Below are positions 36,340-45,280 of a stretch of DNA of 64,000 nucleotides, one piece after another (position 1 is the first letter of the stretch; every line of letters begins with the position of its first letter). This DNA comes from Thermincola carboxydiphila (GTDB taxonomy: Bacteria; Bacillota; Thermincolia; Thermincolales; UBA2595), in assembly GCA_016841325.1 (NCBI GenBank), contig JAENZJ010000018.1, positions 20,541 through 84,540 of the forward strand. The letters run 5' to 3'. Under the pieces are notes generated by a model. That model saw only the letters and a list, made by a program, of their open reading frames with translations. It did no database searches and was not told the DNA's origin. The position numbers were made by a program, and so were the translations under genes.

Positions 36340-37227
36340 ATGAAAGATGCAGTGGAAAAAGCGGGTATTCTTATTGAAGCCCTGCCATATATCAGGAAAT
36401 TTTATGGGAAAACCGTTGTTATCAAATATGGCGGTCACGCCATGGTAAATAATGACCTGAAACAGGCTGTAATTAATGATGTAATATTGATGAAACTTAT
36501 TGGGATCAACCCGGTAATAGTCCACGGGGGAGGGCCTGGAATCACCGAAATGCTGAAGCGGCTGGACATACCCTCACAATTTGTGGCCGGGTGCCGGGTA
36601 ACAGACACGGCTACCATGGAAATCGTGGAAATGGTCCTGGTAGGGAAAATTAATAAAGAGATTGTGGCCCTGATTAACCGAAACGGCGGCAAAGCCGTGG
36701 GGTTGTCCGGAAAAGATGCCAGTCTTATCAGGGCTGTTAAAAAAATGGGCAGGGCTGTAGACTCTGATGGCAACCATTCCCTGCAGGATATCGGGTTTGT
36801 GGGAGATGTCGAAAGAATTAACCCGGAAATAGTCCAGACTCTTATCAGCCAGGGATATATCCCTGTAGTTGCCCCGGTTGGCTTCGGGGAAGAGGGGGAA
36901 AGCTACAATATCAACGCCGATTATGTTGCCGGTGAGGTGGCTGCAGCCCTGGATGCCGATAAGCTGATCCTGCTCACTGATGTTGAAGGTATTTTTGAAG
37001 ACTATAATAATAAGAAAACACTTATTTCTGAACTTAAGCTTGATGATATTGGAGAGAAAATTGCTTCAGGGATTATCAGCGGGGGCATGATACCCAAAGT
37101 GGAGTGCTGTGCCCAGGCAATAAGAAAAGGTGTAACCAGCACCCACATTCTGGACGGCAGGATACCACACTCCATTTTGCTGGAGGTGTTTACTGACAAA
37201 GGTATCGGGACAATGGTTGTAAAGTAG
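36340..37227 (+). CDS. argB: acetylglutamate kinase
   Basis: ArgB phosphorylates N-acetylglutamate, the second step of arginine synthesis. The 295-residue product has the amino-acid kinase motifs [24 protein letters not shown] and the C-terminal [11 protein letters not shown]. The arginine-sensitive type has an N-terminal helix of about 25 residues before the kinase core; [20 protein letters not shown] is present, so feedback inhibition is plausible. ATG 36340. Confidence 0.95.
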   Translation: MKDAVEKAGILIEALPYIRKFYGKTVVIKYGGHAMVNNDLKQAVINDVILMKLIGINPVIVHGGGPGITEMLKRLDIPSQFVAGCRVTDTATMEIVEMVLVGKINKEIVALINRNGGKAVGLSGKDASLIRAVKKMGRAVDSDGNHSLQDIGFVGDVERINPEIVQTLISQGYIPVVAPVGFGEEGESYNINADYVAGEVAAALDADKLILLTDVEGIFEDYNNKKTLISELKLDDIGEKIASGIISGGMIPKVECCAQAIRKGVTSTHILDGRIPHSILLEVFTDKGIGTMVVK

Positions 37228-37244
37228 GTTCCGGTACACCATAT

Positions 37245-37274
37245 TCCACGGTTATTTCCAGAGCCTGCCGTGGA
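37245..37274 (+). other. hairpin between argB and argD
   Basis: TCCACGG (37245-37251) pairs with CCGTGGA (37268-37274). No T-run follows. It may modulate processing or readthrough between argB and argD. Confidence 0.35.
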
Positions 37275-37301
37275 GGGAAAAAACAATAAGGGGGGAAACC
37301 T

Positions 37302-38507
37302 GTGAATACAAAGGAAATAATGGAAATAGGGCAGCAATATGTGATGAATACATATGGCCGGCTGCCCATGGCGCTGGTCAGGGGTGAAGGGGTATATGTC
37401 TGGGATGCTGAGGGAAACCGGTATCTTGATTTTGTTGCCGGACTGGCGGTAAATTCCCTGGGGCACTGCCATCCGGCAGTGGTGGAGGCCATCCGGGAGC
37501 AGGCAGGAACACTGATGCATGTTTCCAACATGTACTGGATTGAGCCCCAGGTCAGGCTGGCAAAGCTCCTGGCAGAGAATTCCGCCCTGGATAAAGTCTT
37601 TTTCTGTAACAGCGGGGCTGAAGCCAATGAAGGGGCTATCAAGCTGGCCCGTAAGTATGCCCGGAAATACCTGGGAAGTGATAAATATGAAATAATTACA
37701 ATGGAAAAGTCATTCCATGGCCGGACCCTGGCTGCTATCACGGCAACTGCACAGCCTAAGTACCAGAAGGACCTGGAGCCTCTGCCGGAAGGGTTCCGGT
37801 ATGTCCCTTTTAACGACATTACAGCCCTGGAAAAGGCGGTCTCCCCGCATACATGTGCCATTATGATGGAACCGGTGCAGGGAGAGGGCGGAGTTAATAC
37901 AGCCGACTATGAGTATATGCAGAAAGTGAAACAGCTCTGCACAGACCGGGACCTGCTGCTGATTTTTGATGAGGTTCAGTGCGGCCTGGCCCGGACGGGC
38001 AAACTGTTTGCCTATGAACACTACGGTGTCGAACCTGATATAATGACACTGGCCAAGGCCATTGCCGGAGGTTTCCCCATGGGGGCCCTGCTGGCAAAAG
38101 AAAAGATAGCTGCGTGCTTCCAGCCGGGTGACCATGCCTCAACATTTGGCGGCAATCCTCTGGCAGCGGCAGCCGGGTGTGCCGCCGTGAGCCTTCTTGC
38201 CGACAAAAAATTTCTGGCTGAAACGGTGGAAAAGGGCCGTTATTTTGCAGGTAAACTTGAGAGCCTTAAAGAAAAATATTCTTTTGTCACTGATGTGCGC
38301 GGTAAAGGCCTGATTCTCGGTATGGGTATTACTGCAGACGGTGGGGAAATAGTTGAGTCCTGTCGGCGCAAAGGGCTTTTGATTAACTGTGTGGGGTCAA
38401 ATGTATTGCGGTTTCTCCCGCCCCTGGTCATTTCACATGAGGATATAGACGAAGCAGTAAAAATACTTGATGAGGCAATGGGGGAAGTTACATTAGATGT
38501 TGTATAG
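37302..38507 (+). CDS. argD: acetylornithine aminotransferase
   Basis: ArgD is a PLP enzyme that transaminates N-acetylglutamate semialdehyde. The 401-residue sequence has the pyridoxal lysine Lys252 in TLAKAIAGGFPMG and the phosphate-binding SGAEANE. It may also act on succinyl-diaminopimelate in lysine synthesis, as in other bacteria. The start is GTG 37302 behind AAGGGGGG. Confidence 0.94.
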   Translation: MNTKEIMEIGQQYVMNTYGRLPMALVRGEGVYVWDAEGNRYLDFVAGLAVNSLGHCHPAVVEAIREQAGTLMHVSNMYWIEPQVRLAKLLAENSALDKVFFCNSGAEANEGAIKLARKYARKYLGSDKYEIITMEKSFHGRTLAAITATAQPKYQKDLEPLPEGFRYVPFNDITALEKAVSPHTCAIMMEPVQGEGGVNTADYEYMQKVKQLCTDRDLLLIFDEVQCGLARTGKLFAYEHYGVEPDIMTLAKAIAGGFPMGALLAKEKIAACFQPGDHASTFGGNPLAAAAGCAAVSLLADKKFLAETVEKGRYFAGKLESLKEKYSFVTDVRGKGLILGMGITADGGEIVESCRRKGLLINCVGSNVLRFLPPLVISHEDIDEAVKILDEAMGEVTLDVV

Positions 38508-38550
38508 CCTTATCAGATAAGGTAAACTATTATCGTATAGGAGGGATGAC

Positions 38551-39495
38551 ATGACCGGTTTACATACCAGTCTCAGGGGTAAAGACCTGCTTGCCCTTTA
38601 TTCCCTGAGCAGGGACGAGATATGGGCCATTATGAAGGTGGCCCAGGAGCTGAAAACCAAACAGAAAAAGGGGGAACCTCACCCGATTTTAAACGGCAAG
38701 ACCCTTGGGATGATTTTTACCAAGTCTTCTACTAGGACCAGGGTATCCTTTGAAGCTGCAATGTACCAGCTGGGGGGGTATCCGTTGTTCCTGAGCGGGC
38801 AGGAGCTTCAGCTGGGACGCGGGGAGACCATTGCGGATACAGCCAGGGTATTATCGCGTTACCTGGATGGAATCATGATCAGGACCTTTGCCCATTCTGA
38901 TGTCGAAGAACTGGCTAAATATGCTGATATACCGGTTATCAACGGACTTACTGACCTGAACCATCCCTGTCAGATTCTGGCTGATTTCCAGACTATTCTG
39001 GAACACAAGGGCTGCCTTGAAGGGCTGAAACTAGCCTATGTCGGTGATGGCAACAATGTCTGCCACTCCCTCCTCAACGGCTGTGCCAAAGTGGGTATGC
39101 ATATTTCTGTGGCTGTGCCCCCGGGATATGAACCCAGTGAGGAAATTGTAAGGATCGCCAGGGCAGACGCGGAAGAAACCGGAGTTGTGATAGAGATAAC
39201 CGGGGACCCCTTTGCGGCTGTCAGAGATGCTGATATCGTATATACTGATGTCTGGGCCAGCATGGGCCAGGAGGAGGAGCATGCGGAGCGCCTGAAAATA
39301 TTTAAACCTTACCAGGTCAATGCAGAGCTGGTTAGGGCCGCAAGGCCGGATTACCTGTTTATGCACTGCCTGCCCGCACACCGTGGTGAGGAAGTTTCTG
39401 CAGAAGTGATTGACGGGCCCAATTCTGTTGTCTTTGATGAAGCCGAAAACAGGCTTCATGCACAAAAGGCCGTACTGGCCCTGACAATGGGGTAA
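38551..39495 (+). CDS. argF: ornithine carbamoyltransferase
   Basis: ArgF carbamoylates ornithine to citrulline. The 314-residue protein has SSTRTR at 59-64 for carbamoyl-phosphate, HPCQ at 138-141, and the ornithine-binding [11 protein letters not shown] near the C-terminus. carA and carB, which supply carbamoyl phosphate, are not in this window. ATG 38551 follows AGGAGGG. Confidence 0.95.
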   Translation: MTGLHTSLRGKDLLALYSLSRDEIWAIMKVAQELKTKQKKGEPHPILNGKTLGMIFTKSSTRTRVSFEAAMYQLGGYPLFLSGQELQLGRGETIADTARVLSRYLDGIMIRTFAHSDVEELAKYADIPVINGLTDLNHPCQILADFQTILEHKGCLEGLKLAYVGDGNNVCHSLLNGCAKVGMHISVAVPPGYEPSEEIVRIARADAEETGVVIEITGDPFAAVRDADIVYTDVWASMGQEEEHAERLKIFKPYQVNAELVRAARPDYLFMHCLPAHRGEEVSAEVIDGPNSVVFDEAENRLHAQKAVLALTMG

Positions 39496-39502
39496 CCAGG
39501 CT

Positions 39503-39590
39503 GTCCGGCGGCCTTCGCCATCTTCGGACATGCGGGGACTCCCTGCCTTGTTGCCGGTGCTTTGCAGCAAGACTCATAACGGCGGGAAAC
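39503..39590 (+). ncRNA. structured RNA element in the argF-argG gap
   Basis: The 125-nt gap carries GTCCG (39503-39507) / CGGAC (39525-39529) around a GGCG/CGCC hairpin. Then come a short GGG-ACT-CCC hairpin at 39535-39543 and CTTGTTGC (39547-39554) / GCAGCAAG (39564-39571), closed by GCC (39545-39547) / GGC (39581-39583). Positions 39544-39574 closely match 16182-16212 in the asnS leader, including 16 identical bases in a row. Role unknown. Confidence 0.5.
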
Positions 39591-39620
39591 TCAGGAAGTA
39601 TTAGGAAGGAGTTTGACAAT

Positions 39621-40832
39621 ATGTCGAAAAAAGTTGTGCTTGCCTATTCCGGAGGATTGGATACCTCTATTATCATCCCGTGGCTAAAAGAAAACTACGG
39701 CTATGAAGTAATTGCCATGGCTGCCGATGTCGGCCAGGGAGAAGAGCTTGCGCCCCTTAGGGAAAAAGCCATTAAAACAGGGGCCAGCAAAATATATATC
39801 GAAGATGTCAAAAAAGACTTTGTTGAGGAATTTATCTGGCCAACCCTGAAGGCCGGTGCCGTATATGAAGGCAAATACCTGCTGGGGACCTCTTTTGCCA
39901 GGCCCCTGATCGGGAGAAGGCTGGTGGAGATTGCCCGGCAGGAGGGAGCTGAGGCCATTGCCCACGGGGCTACCGGAAAAGGCAACGACCAGGTGAGGTT
40001 TGAGCTGGCAGTTAAGGCCCTGGCACCAGACCTGAAAATTATTGCCCCATGGCGTGAATGGGACATCCGTTCCCGGGAGGATGCCATAGCATATGCTGAG
40101 GAGAGGGGGATTCCCATTCCGGTGAAAAAGGGCCATGCCTACAGTATGGACCGTAACCTGTGGCACCTGAGCCATGAGGGTGAAGACCTGGAAGACCCGT
40201 GGAATGAACCCAATTATGATATGTTATTAATGATAACCCCACCTGATAAGGCTCCTGATAAGCCTACATATGTGCAGCTGGACTTTGAACAGGGGATCCC
40301 TGTCAGGCTCAACGGAGAGGTTATGGACGGAGTCAGCATGGTAGAGGAGCTCAATAAAATCGCCGGGGCCAATGGTGTGGGGATAGTTGATATGGTGGAA
40401 AACAGGCTGGTGGGCATGAAGTCCAGGGGGGTTTACGAGACCCCCGGGGGTACGGTCCTGTATGCTGCTCACCGTGAGTTGGAACTGCTCTGCATAGACA
40501 GGGATACCCTTCATTATAAAGACCTGGTCTCCCAGCGCTATGCCGAACTGGTGTATTACGGGCAGTGGTATCATCCTCTAAGGGAAGCCCTGGACGCTTT
40601 TGTGGATACTACCCAAAAGACAGTTACCGGGACAGTGAGGATGAAACTATATAAAGGCAGCTGTATCCCGGCAGGAGCCAAGTCACATTACTCCCTTTAC
40701 AATGAGGAATTTTCCACTTTCGGCCGTGACGAGGTTTATAATCAAAAAGATGCCGAAGGATTTATCAATCTTTTCGGACTGCCGTTGACGGTCAGAGCCA
40801 TTATGGAGAAAAAAGCCGGCATCAGGGACTAA
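39621..40832 (+). CDS. argG: argininosuccinate synthase
   Basis: ArgG joins citrulline and aspartate using ATP. The 403-residue protein has the PP-loop motif SGGLDTS at residues 10-16, the [13 protein letters not shown] segment, and the expected length. ATG 39621 is preceded by AGGAAGGAG. The structured gap upstream separates it from argF, so argG may have its own control. Confidence 0.95.
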   Translation: MSKKVVLAYSGGLDTSIIIPWLKENYGYEVIAMAADVGQGEELAPLREKAIKTGASKIYIEDVKKDFVEEFIWPTLKAGAVYEGKYLLGTSFARPLIGRRLVEIARQEGAEAIAHGATGKGNDQVRFELAVKALAPDLKIIAPWREWDIRSREDAIAYAEERGIPIPVKKGHAYSMDRNLWHLSHEGEDLEDPWNEPNYDMLLMITPPDKAPDKPTYVQLDFEQGIPVRLNGEVMDGVSMVEELNKIAGANGVGIVDMVENRLVGMKSRGVYETPGGTVLYAAHRELELLCIDRDTLHYKDLVSQRYAELVYYGQWYHPLREALDAFVDTTQKTVTGTVRMKLYKGSCIPAGAKSHYSLYNEEFSTFGRDEVYNQKDAEGFINLFGLPLTVRAIMEKKAGIRD

Positions 40833-40857
40833 TAAACCTTAAAGGAAGTTGGATATT

Positions 40858-41130
40858 ATGTTGACTACTCCGGTTTTTGTCAGCCTGCTGGTCATCAGCG
40901 GGCTGGGTATTTTACTGGGTGGGTATTATTACTACAAACCTGAATCCATTGTAAAAAAGAGGGTAAAAAATAGCCACTGGAAGGCGGCCCGCAAGGATGC
41001 CGAATTCCGGAAGTGGCTGGAAGCCGAAATCAATGCCCAGGTTACGAAGACCCGCCGCATGGGAATGATTATTATTGTAGTAGAGGCCATTCTGATGGTC
41101 CTCTGTTTCAGCCTCTGGCAGAAGGGCTGA
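40858..41130 (+). CDS. small two-helix membrane protein in the arg operon
   Basis: I do not recognise this 90-residue protein. It has a hydrophobic segment near residues 4-24 (VFVSLLVISGLGILLGGYYYY), a basic/charged middle (KKRVKNSHWKAARKDAEFRKW) and a second hydrophobic helix near 70-87. ATG 40858 with AAGGAAG at 9 nt is preferred over TTG 40849. It is sandwiched between argG and argH and is probably co-expressed; a transport or scaffold role is speculation. Confidence 0.65.
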   Translation: MLTTPVFVSLLVISGLGILLGGYYYYKPESIVKKRVKNSHWKAARKDAEFRKWLEAEINAQVTKTRRMGMIIIVVEAILMVLCFSLWQKG

Positions 41131-41198
41131 GTACGTAAAGATGCTGTCAAATTAAGGCACAAAGCCTTTTTGAAAGGATTTTGGAATGGAGGAAAGCA

Positions 41199-42590
41199 AT
41201 GAAGCTCTGGGGTGGACGCTTTACCAAGGGAACTGACAAAGTAGTTGAGGACTTTCATTCATCAATATCTTTTGACCAGAGGTTATACAGGCAGGATATC
41301 AGGGGAAGTGTTGCCCATGCCAGGATGCTGGGCAGACAGGGGATTATTTCTCGTGAGGATACAGAGAGGATAATCTCCGGGCTGACAGAGATTCTTGCAG
41401 ATATTGAAACCGGCAGGGTGGAATTCGATGTCGGGGCCGAGGATATCCATATGAATATCGAAAAACTGCTTACAGAACGGATCGGTGATGTGGGCCGCAG
41501 GCTGCATACGGCCAGAAGCCGCAATGACCAGGTGGCCCTTGACATCAGGATGTATCTCAAAGAGGAAATCTGTGCTACGGCAGACCTGCTGGCCCGGCTT
41601 GAAGAAACCCTTTTGAAGCTGGCGAAACGGTATATTGTGACTGTTATGCCCGGTTATACCCACCTGCAGCGGGCACAGCCCGTTACCTTCGGACATCACC
41701 TGATGGCATATTTCCAGATGTTTGCCCGGGATATGGGCAGGTTGGCGGACTGCCTGGAGAGGACTGATATCATGCCCCTTGGTTCCGGCGCCCTTGCCGG
41801 GACCACCTTTGACCTGGACAGGGATGCTGTGGCCAGGGAACTGGGCTTTGCCGGAATTACGGAAAACAGTCTTGACGGCGTCAGTGACCGGGATTTTGCT
41901 ATTGAGTTCTGTGCAGCGGCTTGCATTATAATGATGCACCTGAGCCGCTTCTGTGAGGAAATCATCCTGTGGTCTTCAGCCGAATTCAGGTTTGTGGAAC
42001 TGGATGACGCTTTTTCTACCGGGAGCAGTATTATGCCACAGAAAAAGAACCCTGATGTGGCTGAACTCATCCGGGGGAAGACTGGGCGTGTTTACGGTGA
42101 CCTGACAGCCCTGCTGACAGTGATGAAATCACTTCCTCTGGCTTATAATAAGGATATGCAGGAAGATAAGGAAGCGTTGTTTGATGCTATCGACACTGTC
42201 AAGGGGTGCCTGTTGGTGTTCACTCCTATGGTGGAGACACTGACCGTCAATGAAACAGCAATGGCACAGGCGGCCCGGGGAGGATTCACCAATGCCACCG
42301 AGGTTGCCGATTACCTGGCCAAAAAGGGAGTCCCGTTCCGCAAGGCACATGAGATTGTCGGCAAACTGGTTTTGGACTGTATAAAAAAGGGGAAATCCCT
42401 GGAGGACCTTGCTTTGGAGGAGTACAGGGAGGCTTCGCCGGTGATAGGACCTGATATTTATGATGCGATCAATATCGAAAAGTGCGTTGCAGCCCGCAAA
42501 GTTCCCGGGGGCCCGGCGCCGGAGGCTGTTGCTGAATCCATAAAAAAGGGACAGGTATTACTGGAGGATATTAAGAAAAAGTTTGTTTAA
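41199..42590 (+). CDS. argH: argininosuccinate lyase
   Basis: ArgH splits argininosuccinate into arginine and fumarate. The 463-residue protein has the superfamily signature [11 protein letters not shown] at 275-285, catalytic His155 in YTHLQ, and [14 protein letters not shown] 41199 has TGGAGG at 6-nt spacing and gives the conserved MKLWGGRF start. It ends the arginine cluster; a terminator hairpin follows. Confidence 0.95.
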   Translation: MKLWGGRFTKGTDKVVEDFHSSISFDQRLYRQDIRGSVAHARMLGRQGIISREDTERIISGLTEILADIETGRVEFDVGAEDIHMNIEKLLTERIGDVGRRLHTARSRNDQVALDIRMYLKEEICATADLLARLEETLLKLAKRYIVTVMPGYTHLQRAQPVTFGHHLMAYFQMFARDMGRLADCLERTDIMPLGSGALAGTTFDLDRDAVARELGFAGITENSLDGVSDRDFAIEFCAAACIIMMHLSRFCEEIILWSSAEFRFVELDDAFSTGSSIMPQKKNPDVAELIRGKTGRVYGDLTALLTVMKSLPLAYNKDMQEDKEALFDAIDTVKGCLLVFTPMVETLTVNETAMAQAARGGFTNATEVADYLAKKGVPFRKAHEIVGKLVLDCIKKGKSLEDLALEEYREASPVIGPDIYDAINIEKCVAARKVPGGPAPEAVAESIKKGQVLLEDIKKKFV

Positions 42591-42628
42591 TGAATACCCG
42601 GGTTACCCGGATAAGTAATTTCATTATA

Positions 42629-42671
42629 AAATGTCCCAAAGGCGGGCGGGATACCTCCTTTTGGGACATTT
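42629..42671. terminator. bidirectional terminator between argH and the 257-aa gene
   Basis: AAATGTCCCAAA (42629-42640) pairs perfectly with 42660-42671 across an 18-nt loop that has further GG/CC pairing. The A and T ends give U-runs on both strands. Confidence 0.8.
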
Positions 42672-42682
42672 ACATTTCGGGC

Positions 42683-43456
42683 TTAAAAGCTCACTGTCAC
42701 ATTGTTATAATCAATTTCATAGCCGTCAGGTGTAATCAGCTGGAAGATAAATTTCTTATTGTTATTCAGGGCCATCACTTCACCGGTAACACTGTTTACC
42801 AGGTCCCTGAGGTCTACTGCCAGCACCTGAATGCCTGTCCTTGCCGGTGTGCCCGCCAACACCACCTGGTTATTGTAAAGAAATATGTCTGCAACCAGGT
42901 GATTGACAGCAATAATGGCAACTGTATCAGATGCCTTATTGCCATAGACCGGGAGTTCGATATCACCGGAAAGTTCAGCTATGCCGCAGTTATGGAGGGC
43001 CTCATTCCATAAGACAGGGGTTCCCTGGGTGACAAACAGCCTGTGGTAAGAGTTGTGGATCCTGTCAGGGACGCTGCTCCATTGGCCGTTAATACTGTGC
43101 CAGTATGGCTGGTAGTCAGGGCGGACCCATGCCGGGTCTTCGTAAACCTTCTCAAACGGAATCTGTATTCCTTCCTCTATTACCGTGAGTGGAGAGAGGG
43201 TTAGGTCCACAGGGATGATGTTGTCTGAGGCAACCATTTTTACCGGCGCAGGCGGCTCCAGTTTTGCCAGCCTGTTTTTCAGGTCGCGGTTTTCCCTGAG
43301 GGTTTTTTCCATTTCGGTCATCTGGCTTTCATTTACCGTCTGGATGCTGACTTTTGGCTTCTCATGGGTCATGGTGAATATCATGAAAGTCACACATATA
43401 ATGAGTACATATATTGTAAGCCGGTTTTTTGCGATCAGGTCTTTTAATTTAGACAT
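42683..43456 (-). CDS. exported protein with N-terminal membrane anchor, unknown function
   Basis: I do not recognise this 257-residue protein. It has a signal-anchor at residues about 14-32 (IYVLIICVTFMIFTM), a short coiled-coil stretch (MTEMEKTLRENRDLKNRLAKL, about 45-67), then a soluble domain with hydrophobic beta patches (LPVYGNKASDTVAIIAVNH) and a C-terminal FQLITPDGYEID. No catalytic motif was seen. Start ATG 43456 follows GAGGTGG. The domain should lie outside the membrane. It is divergent from lysC. Confidence 0.65.
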   Translation of the reverse strand: MSKLKDLIAKNRLTIYVLIICVTFMIFTMTHEKPKVSIQTVNESQMTEMEKTLRENRDLKNRLAKLEPPAPVKMVASDNIIPVDLTLSPLTVIEEGIQIPFEKVYEDPAWVRPDYQPYWHSINGQWSSVPDRIHNSYHRLFVTQGTPVLWNEALHNCGIAELSGDIELPVYGNKASDTVAIIAVNHLVADIFLYNNQVVLAGTPARTGIQVLAVDLRDLVNSVTGEVMALNNNKKFIFQLITPDGYEIDYNNVTVSF

Positions 43457-43506
43457 AAACAACCACCTCATTTAGAGGATAGGCATTTAGGGCGGTGTTT
43501 ATACAA

Positions 43507-43531
43507 CTATTTCTTATTGAAATAGTATAAT
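43507..43531. promoter_or_regulatory. palindrome and -10 element upstream of lysC
   Basis: CTATTTC (43507-43513) / GAAATAG (43519-43525) form a 7-bp palindrome directly followed by TATAAT (43526-43531). It lies between the divergent 257-aa gene and lysC and could be an operator overlapping a promoter. No good -35 was found. No lysine riboswitch is present. Confidence 0.35.
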
Positions 43532-43600
43532 GATAGGTTTATACTAAAAAGATAGAGTGAATTGGGGAGATTAGAGTGAAATCGGGGAGAGGTGTAATCA

Positions 43601-44800
43601 TTGAAGATCGTCGTCCAAAAATTCGGAGGGACATCTGTCGCCACTGCGGAGTCCAGAGAGAAAGTAGTAGAACGGATAATTGACGCTAAAAACCAGGGTT
43701 ATTCCCCTGTGGTTGTTGTTTCGGCAATGGGCAGAAAGGGTGAGCCTTACGCTACAGATACCCTGCTGGACCTGATAAAATCAGTACATAATGATGTGGA
43801 ACCGAGGGAACTGGACCTCCTGATTTCCTGTGGGGAGATTATTTCATCAGTGGTAATAGCCACACTGCTGAAAAGCATGGGCCACCGGGCCATTGCCCTG
43901 ACCGGCGGCCAGGCGGGCATACGTACCGACGGGATACACGGGAATGCACAGATACTGGAGATAGACCCCGCCTTTATCAAACGGGCCCTGGCAGAAGGTA
44001 ATGTTGTTATTGTGGCCGGTTTTCAGGGGATTAGTCAGGATGGCAGCACAACCACCCTGGGCCGAGGAGGCAGTGATACCACGGCAACTGCCCTGGGGGC
44101 AGCCCTGGAGGCAGAGTATGTGGAGATATATACTGATGTTGACGGGGTCATGACAACTGACCCGAGGGTTATTCCCGATGCCGCCATTATGAAGGATGTT
44201 TCCTACAGGGAAATCTGTGAAATGGCGTACCACGGGGCAAAGGTCATTCACCCGAGGGCAGTTGAAGCAGCGATGAATGGCAAGATACCTATCAAGATTA
44301 AAAATACCTTTTCAGATGCTGAGGGCACCCTGATAGCCGAAAACGTTGCTGAGAGGGTTATTACCGGACTTGCCCACCTGACCAATATCAGCCAGATAAA
44401 AGTAGGACCTCTTGACGGCAATGCCGTCCAGATGGCCAAGGTCAAGGTGCTCAAGACTATGGCTGAAGCCGGAATCAGTATTGACATGATTGGAGTGGCT
44501 CCTAATTCTATTTTCTTTGTCATCAATGGCGATGATACCGCAAGGGCCAGCCGGGTCCTTCAGGAGGCAGGGTACAATATTGTGGTTGATACCGGATGTG
44601 CCAAGATATCGGTAATCGGTGCCGGCATGGAGGGTGTCCCCGGAGTAATGGCAAATGCCATGGAGTCCCTTGACAGGGCAGGGATTACTGTCCTGCAGAC
44701 ATCAGACTCTGATATAACTATTTCATTCCTCATTAAAGAAACAGATGTATCGCGGGCAATGCAGATTCTGTACGAAACATTCGACCTGGGCAAGGAGTAA
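43601..44800 (+). CDS. lysC: aspartate kinase
   Basis: This 399-residue monofunctional aspartokinase phosphorylates aspartate, the entry to lysine, threonine and methionine synthesis. The KFGGTS motif is at 7-12, DGVMTTDPR lies in the catalytic core, and two ACT domains (from about residue 265) probably bind feedback inhibitors. The start is TTG 43601 with GAGAGGTG upstream. The T-box promoter begins 18 nt after its stop, so it is a separate unit from the ilv-leu operon. Confidence 0.94.
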   Translation: MKIVVQKFGGTSVATAESREKVVERIIDAKNQGYSPVVVVSAMGRKGEPYATDTLLDLIKSVHNDVEPRELDLLISCGEIISSVVIATLLKSMGHRAIALTGGQAGIRTDGIHGNAQILEIDPAFIKRALAEGNVVIVAGFQGISQDGSTTTLGRGGSDTTATALGAALEAEYVEIYTDVDGVMTTDPRVIPDAAIMKDVSYREICEMAYHGAKVIHPRAVEAAMNGKIPIKIKNTFSDAEGTLIAENVAERVITGLAHLTNISQIKVGPLDGNAVQMAKVKVLKTMAEAGISIDMIGVAPNSIFFVINGDDTARASRVLQEAGYNIVVDTGCAKISVIGAGMEGVPGVMANAMESLDRAGITVLQTSDSDITISFLIKETDVSRAMQILYETFDLGKE

Positions 44801-44818
44801 TTTTTCTGAAAAAACACC

Positions 44819-44847
44819 TTGACACATCGAAAGTGAATATGTATACT
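44819..44847 (+). promoter_or_regulatory. promoter of the T-box / ilv-leu operon
   Basis: TTGACA (44819-44824) and TATACT (44842-44847) are exactly 17 bases apart, a near-consensus housekeeping promoter. Confidence 0.85.
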
Positions 44848-44869
44848 AGATTCAATATATTTTCAATTC

Positions 44870-45154
44870 AAAGGTGATGAAGGGGAATTTATACATGCTG
44901 AAGGCCTCCAGAGAGCCGGGGAAGCTGAAAACCGGCGCCGGATTATGTATAAGCTACTCACCCCTGAACCGGCAGCTGAACGGCACTTGATGATTGCCCA
45001 GTAGGTTGGCCCGGTGCATACCGTTATCATGCAGGCGAACACATCAATTGAGAGGCCGTTTTATTACATTAATAAATGGCAAGCAGGGTGGTACCGCGGA
45101 AGGTTGTTAACCTCTCGTCCCTGATAGGGCTGTCTATCGGGCGGGAGGTTTTCT
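44870..45154 (+). promoter_or_regulatory. leucine T-box riboswitch upstream of ilvD
   Basis: This is a tRNA-sensing attenuator. The core AGGGTGGTACCGCGG is at 45085-45099. Stem I is closed by AGGGG (44881-44885) / CCCCT (44961-44965) and continues as TTATACAT (44889-44896) / ATGTATAA (44945-44952). The specifier loop between them holds CTC at 44957-44959 followed by A, a Leu codon. The intrinsic terminator is AACCTC (45109-45114) / GAGGTT (45145-45150) with inner pairs and a T-run at 45149-45152. Uncharged tRNA-Leu should open the terminator and turn the operon on. Confidence 0.93.
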
Positions 45155-45162
45155 AATATTTA

Positions 45163-45267
45163 GGAAATTATACTTTGAGGTAAAATTGTGGATAACCTCA
45201 AAGTATAATTTCCGGATATCAACAAAAGTTTCCTTAAAGTTTCGATAGAAACTTTTGTTCTTTAAGG
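45163..45267 (+). promoter_or_regulatory. extra hairpins between the T-box terminator and ilvD
   Basis: A perfect 19-bp stem pairs 45163-45181 with 45195-45213 (loop of 13). Then AACAAAAGTTTC (45221-45232) pairs with GAAACTTTTGTT (45248-45259). A competing fold pairs AAAGTTTC (45236-45243) with GAAACTTT (45248-45255) across a GATA loop, and CCTTAAAG (45232-45239) can pair with CTTTAAGG (45260-45267) that abuts the ilvD ribosome-binding site. These are not part of a standard T-box. Confidence 0.6.
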
Positions 45268-45280
45268 GAGGGGTTTCTTG

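Noticed and set aside
41153..41170. AAGGC / GCCTT mini-hairpin with T-run upstream of argH
   Set aside because: The stem is only five pairs and the gap leads into argH of the same operon; terminator activity is not credible enough.
42590..43012. 140-codon plus-strand frame after argH
   Set aside because: It spans the argH terminator hairpin and is antisense to the better supported 257-residue gene.
43472..43600. Lysine riboswitch upstream of lysC
   Set aside because: The 129-nt gap is too short and shows only a 7-bp palindrome and a -10 box, not the five-helix lysine riboswitch.
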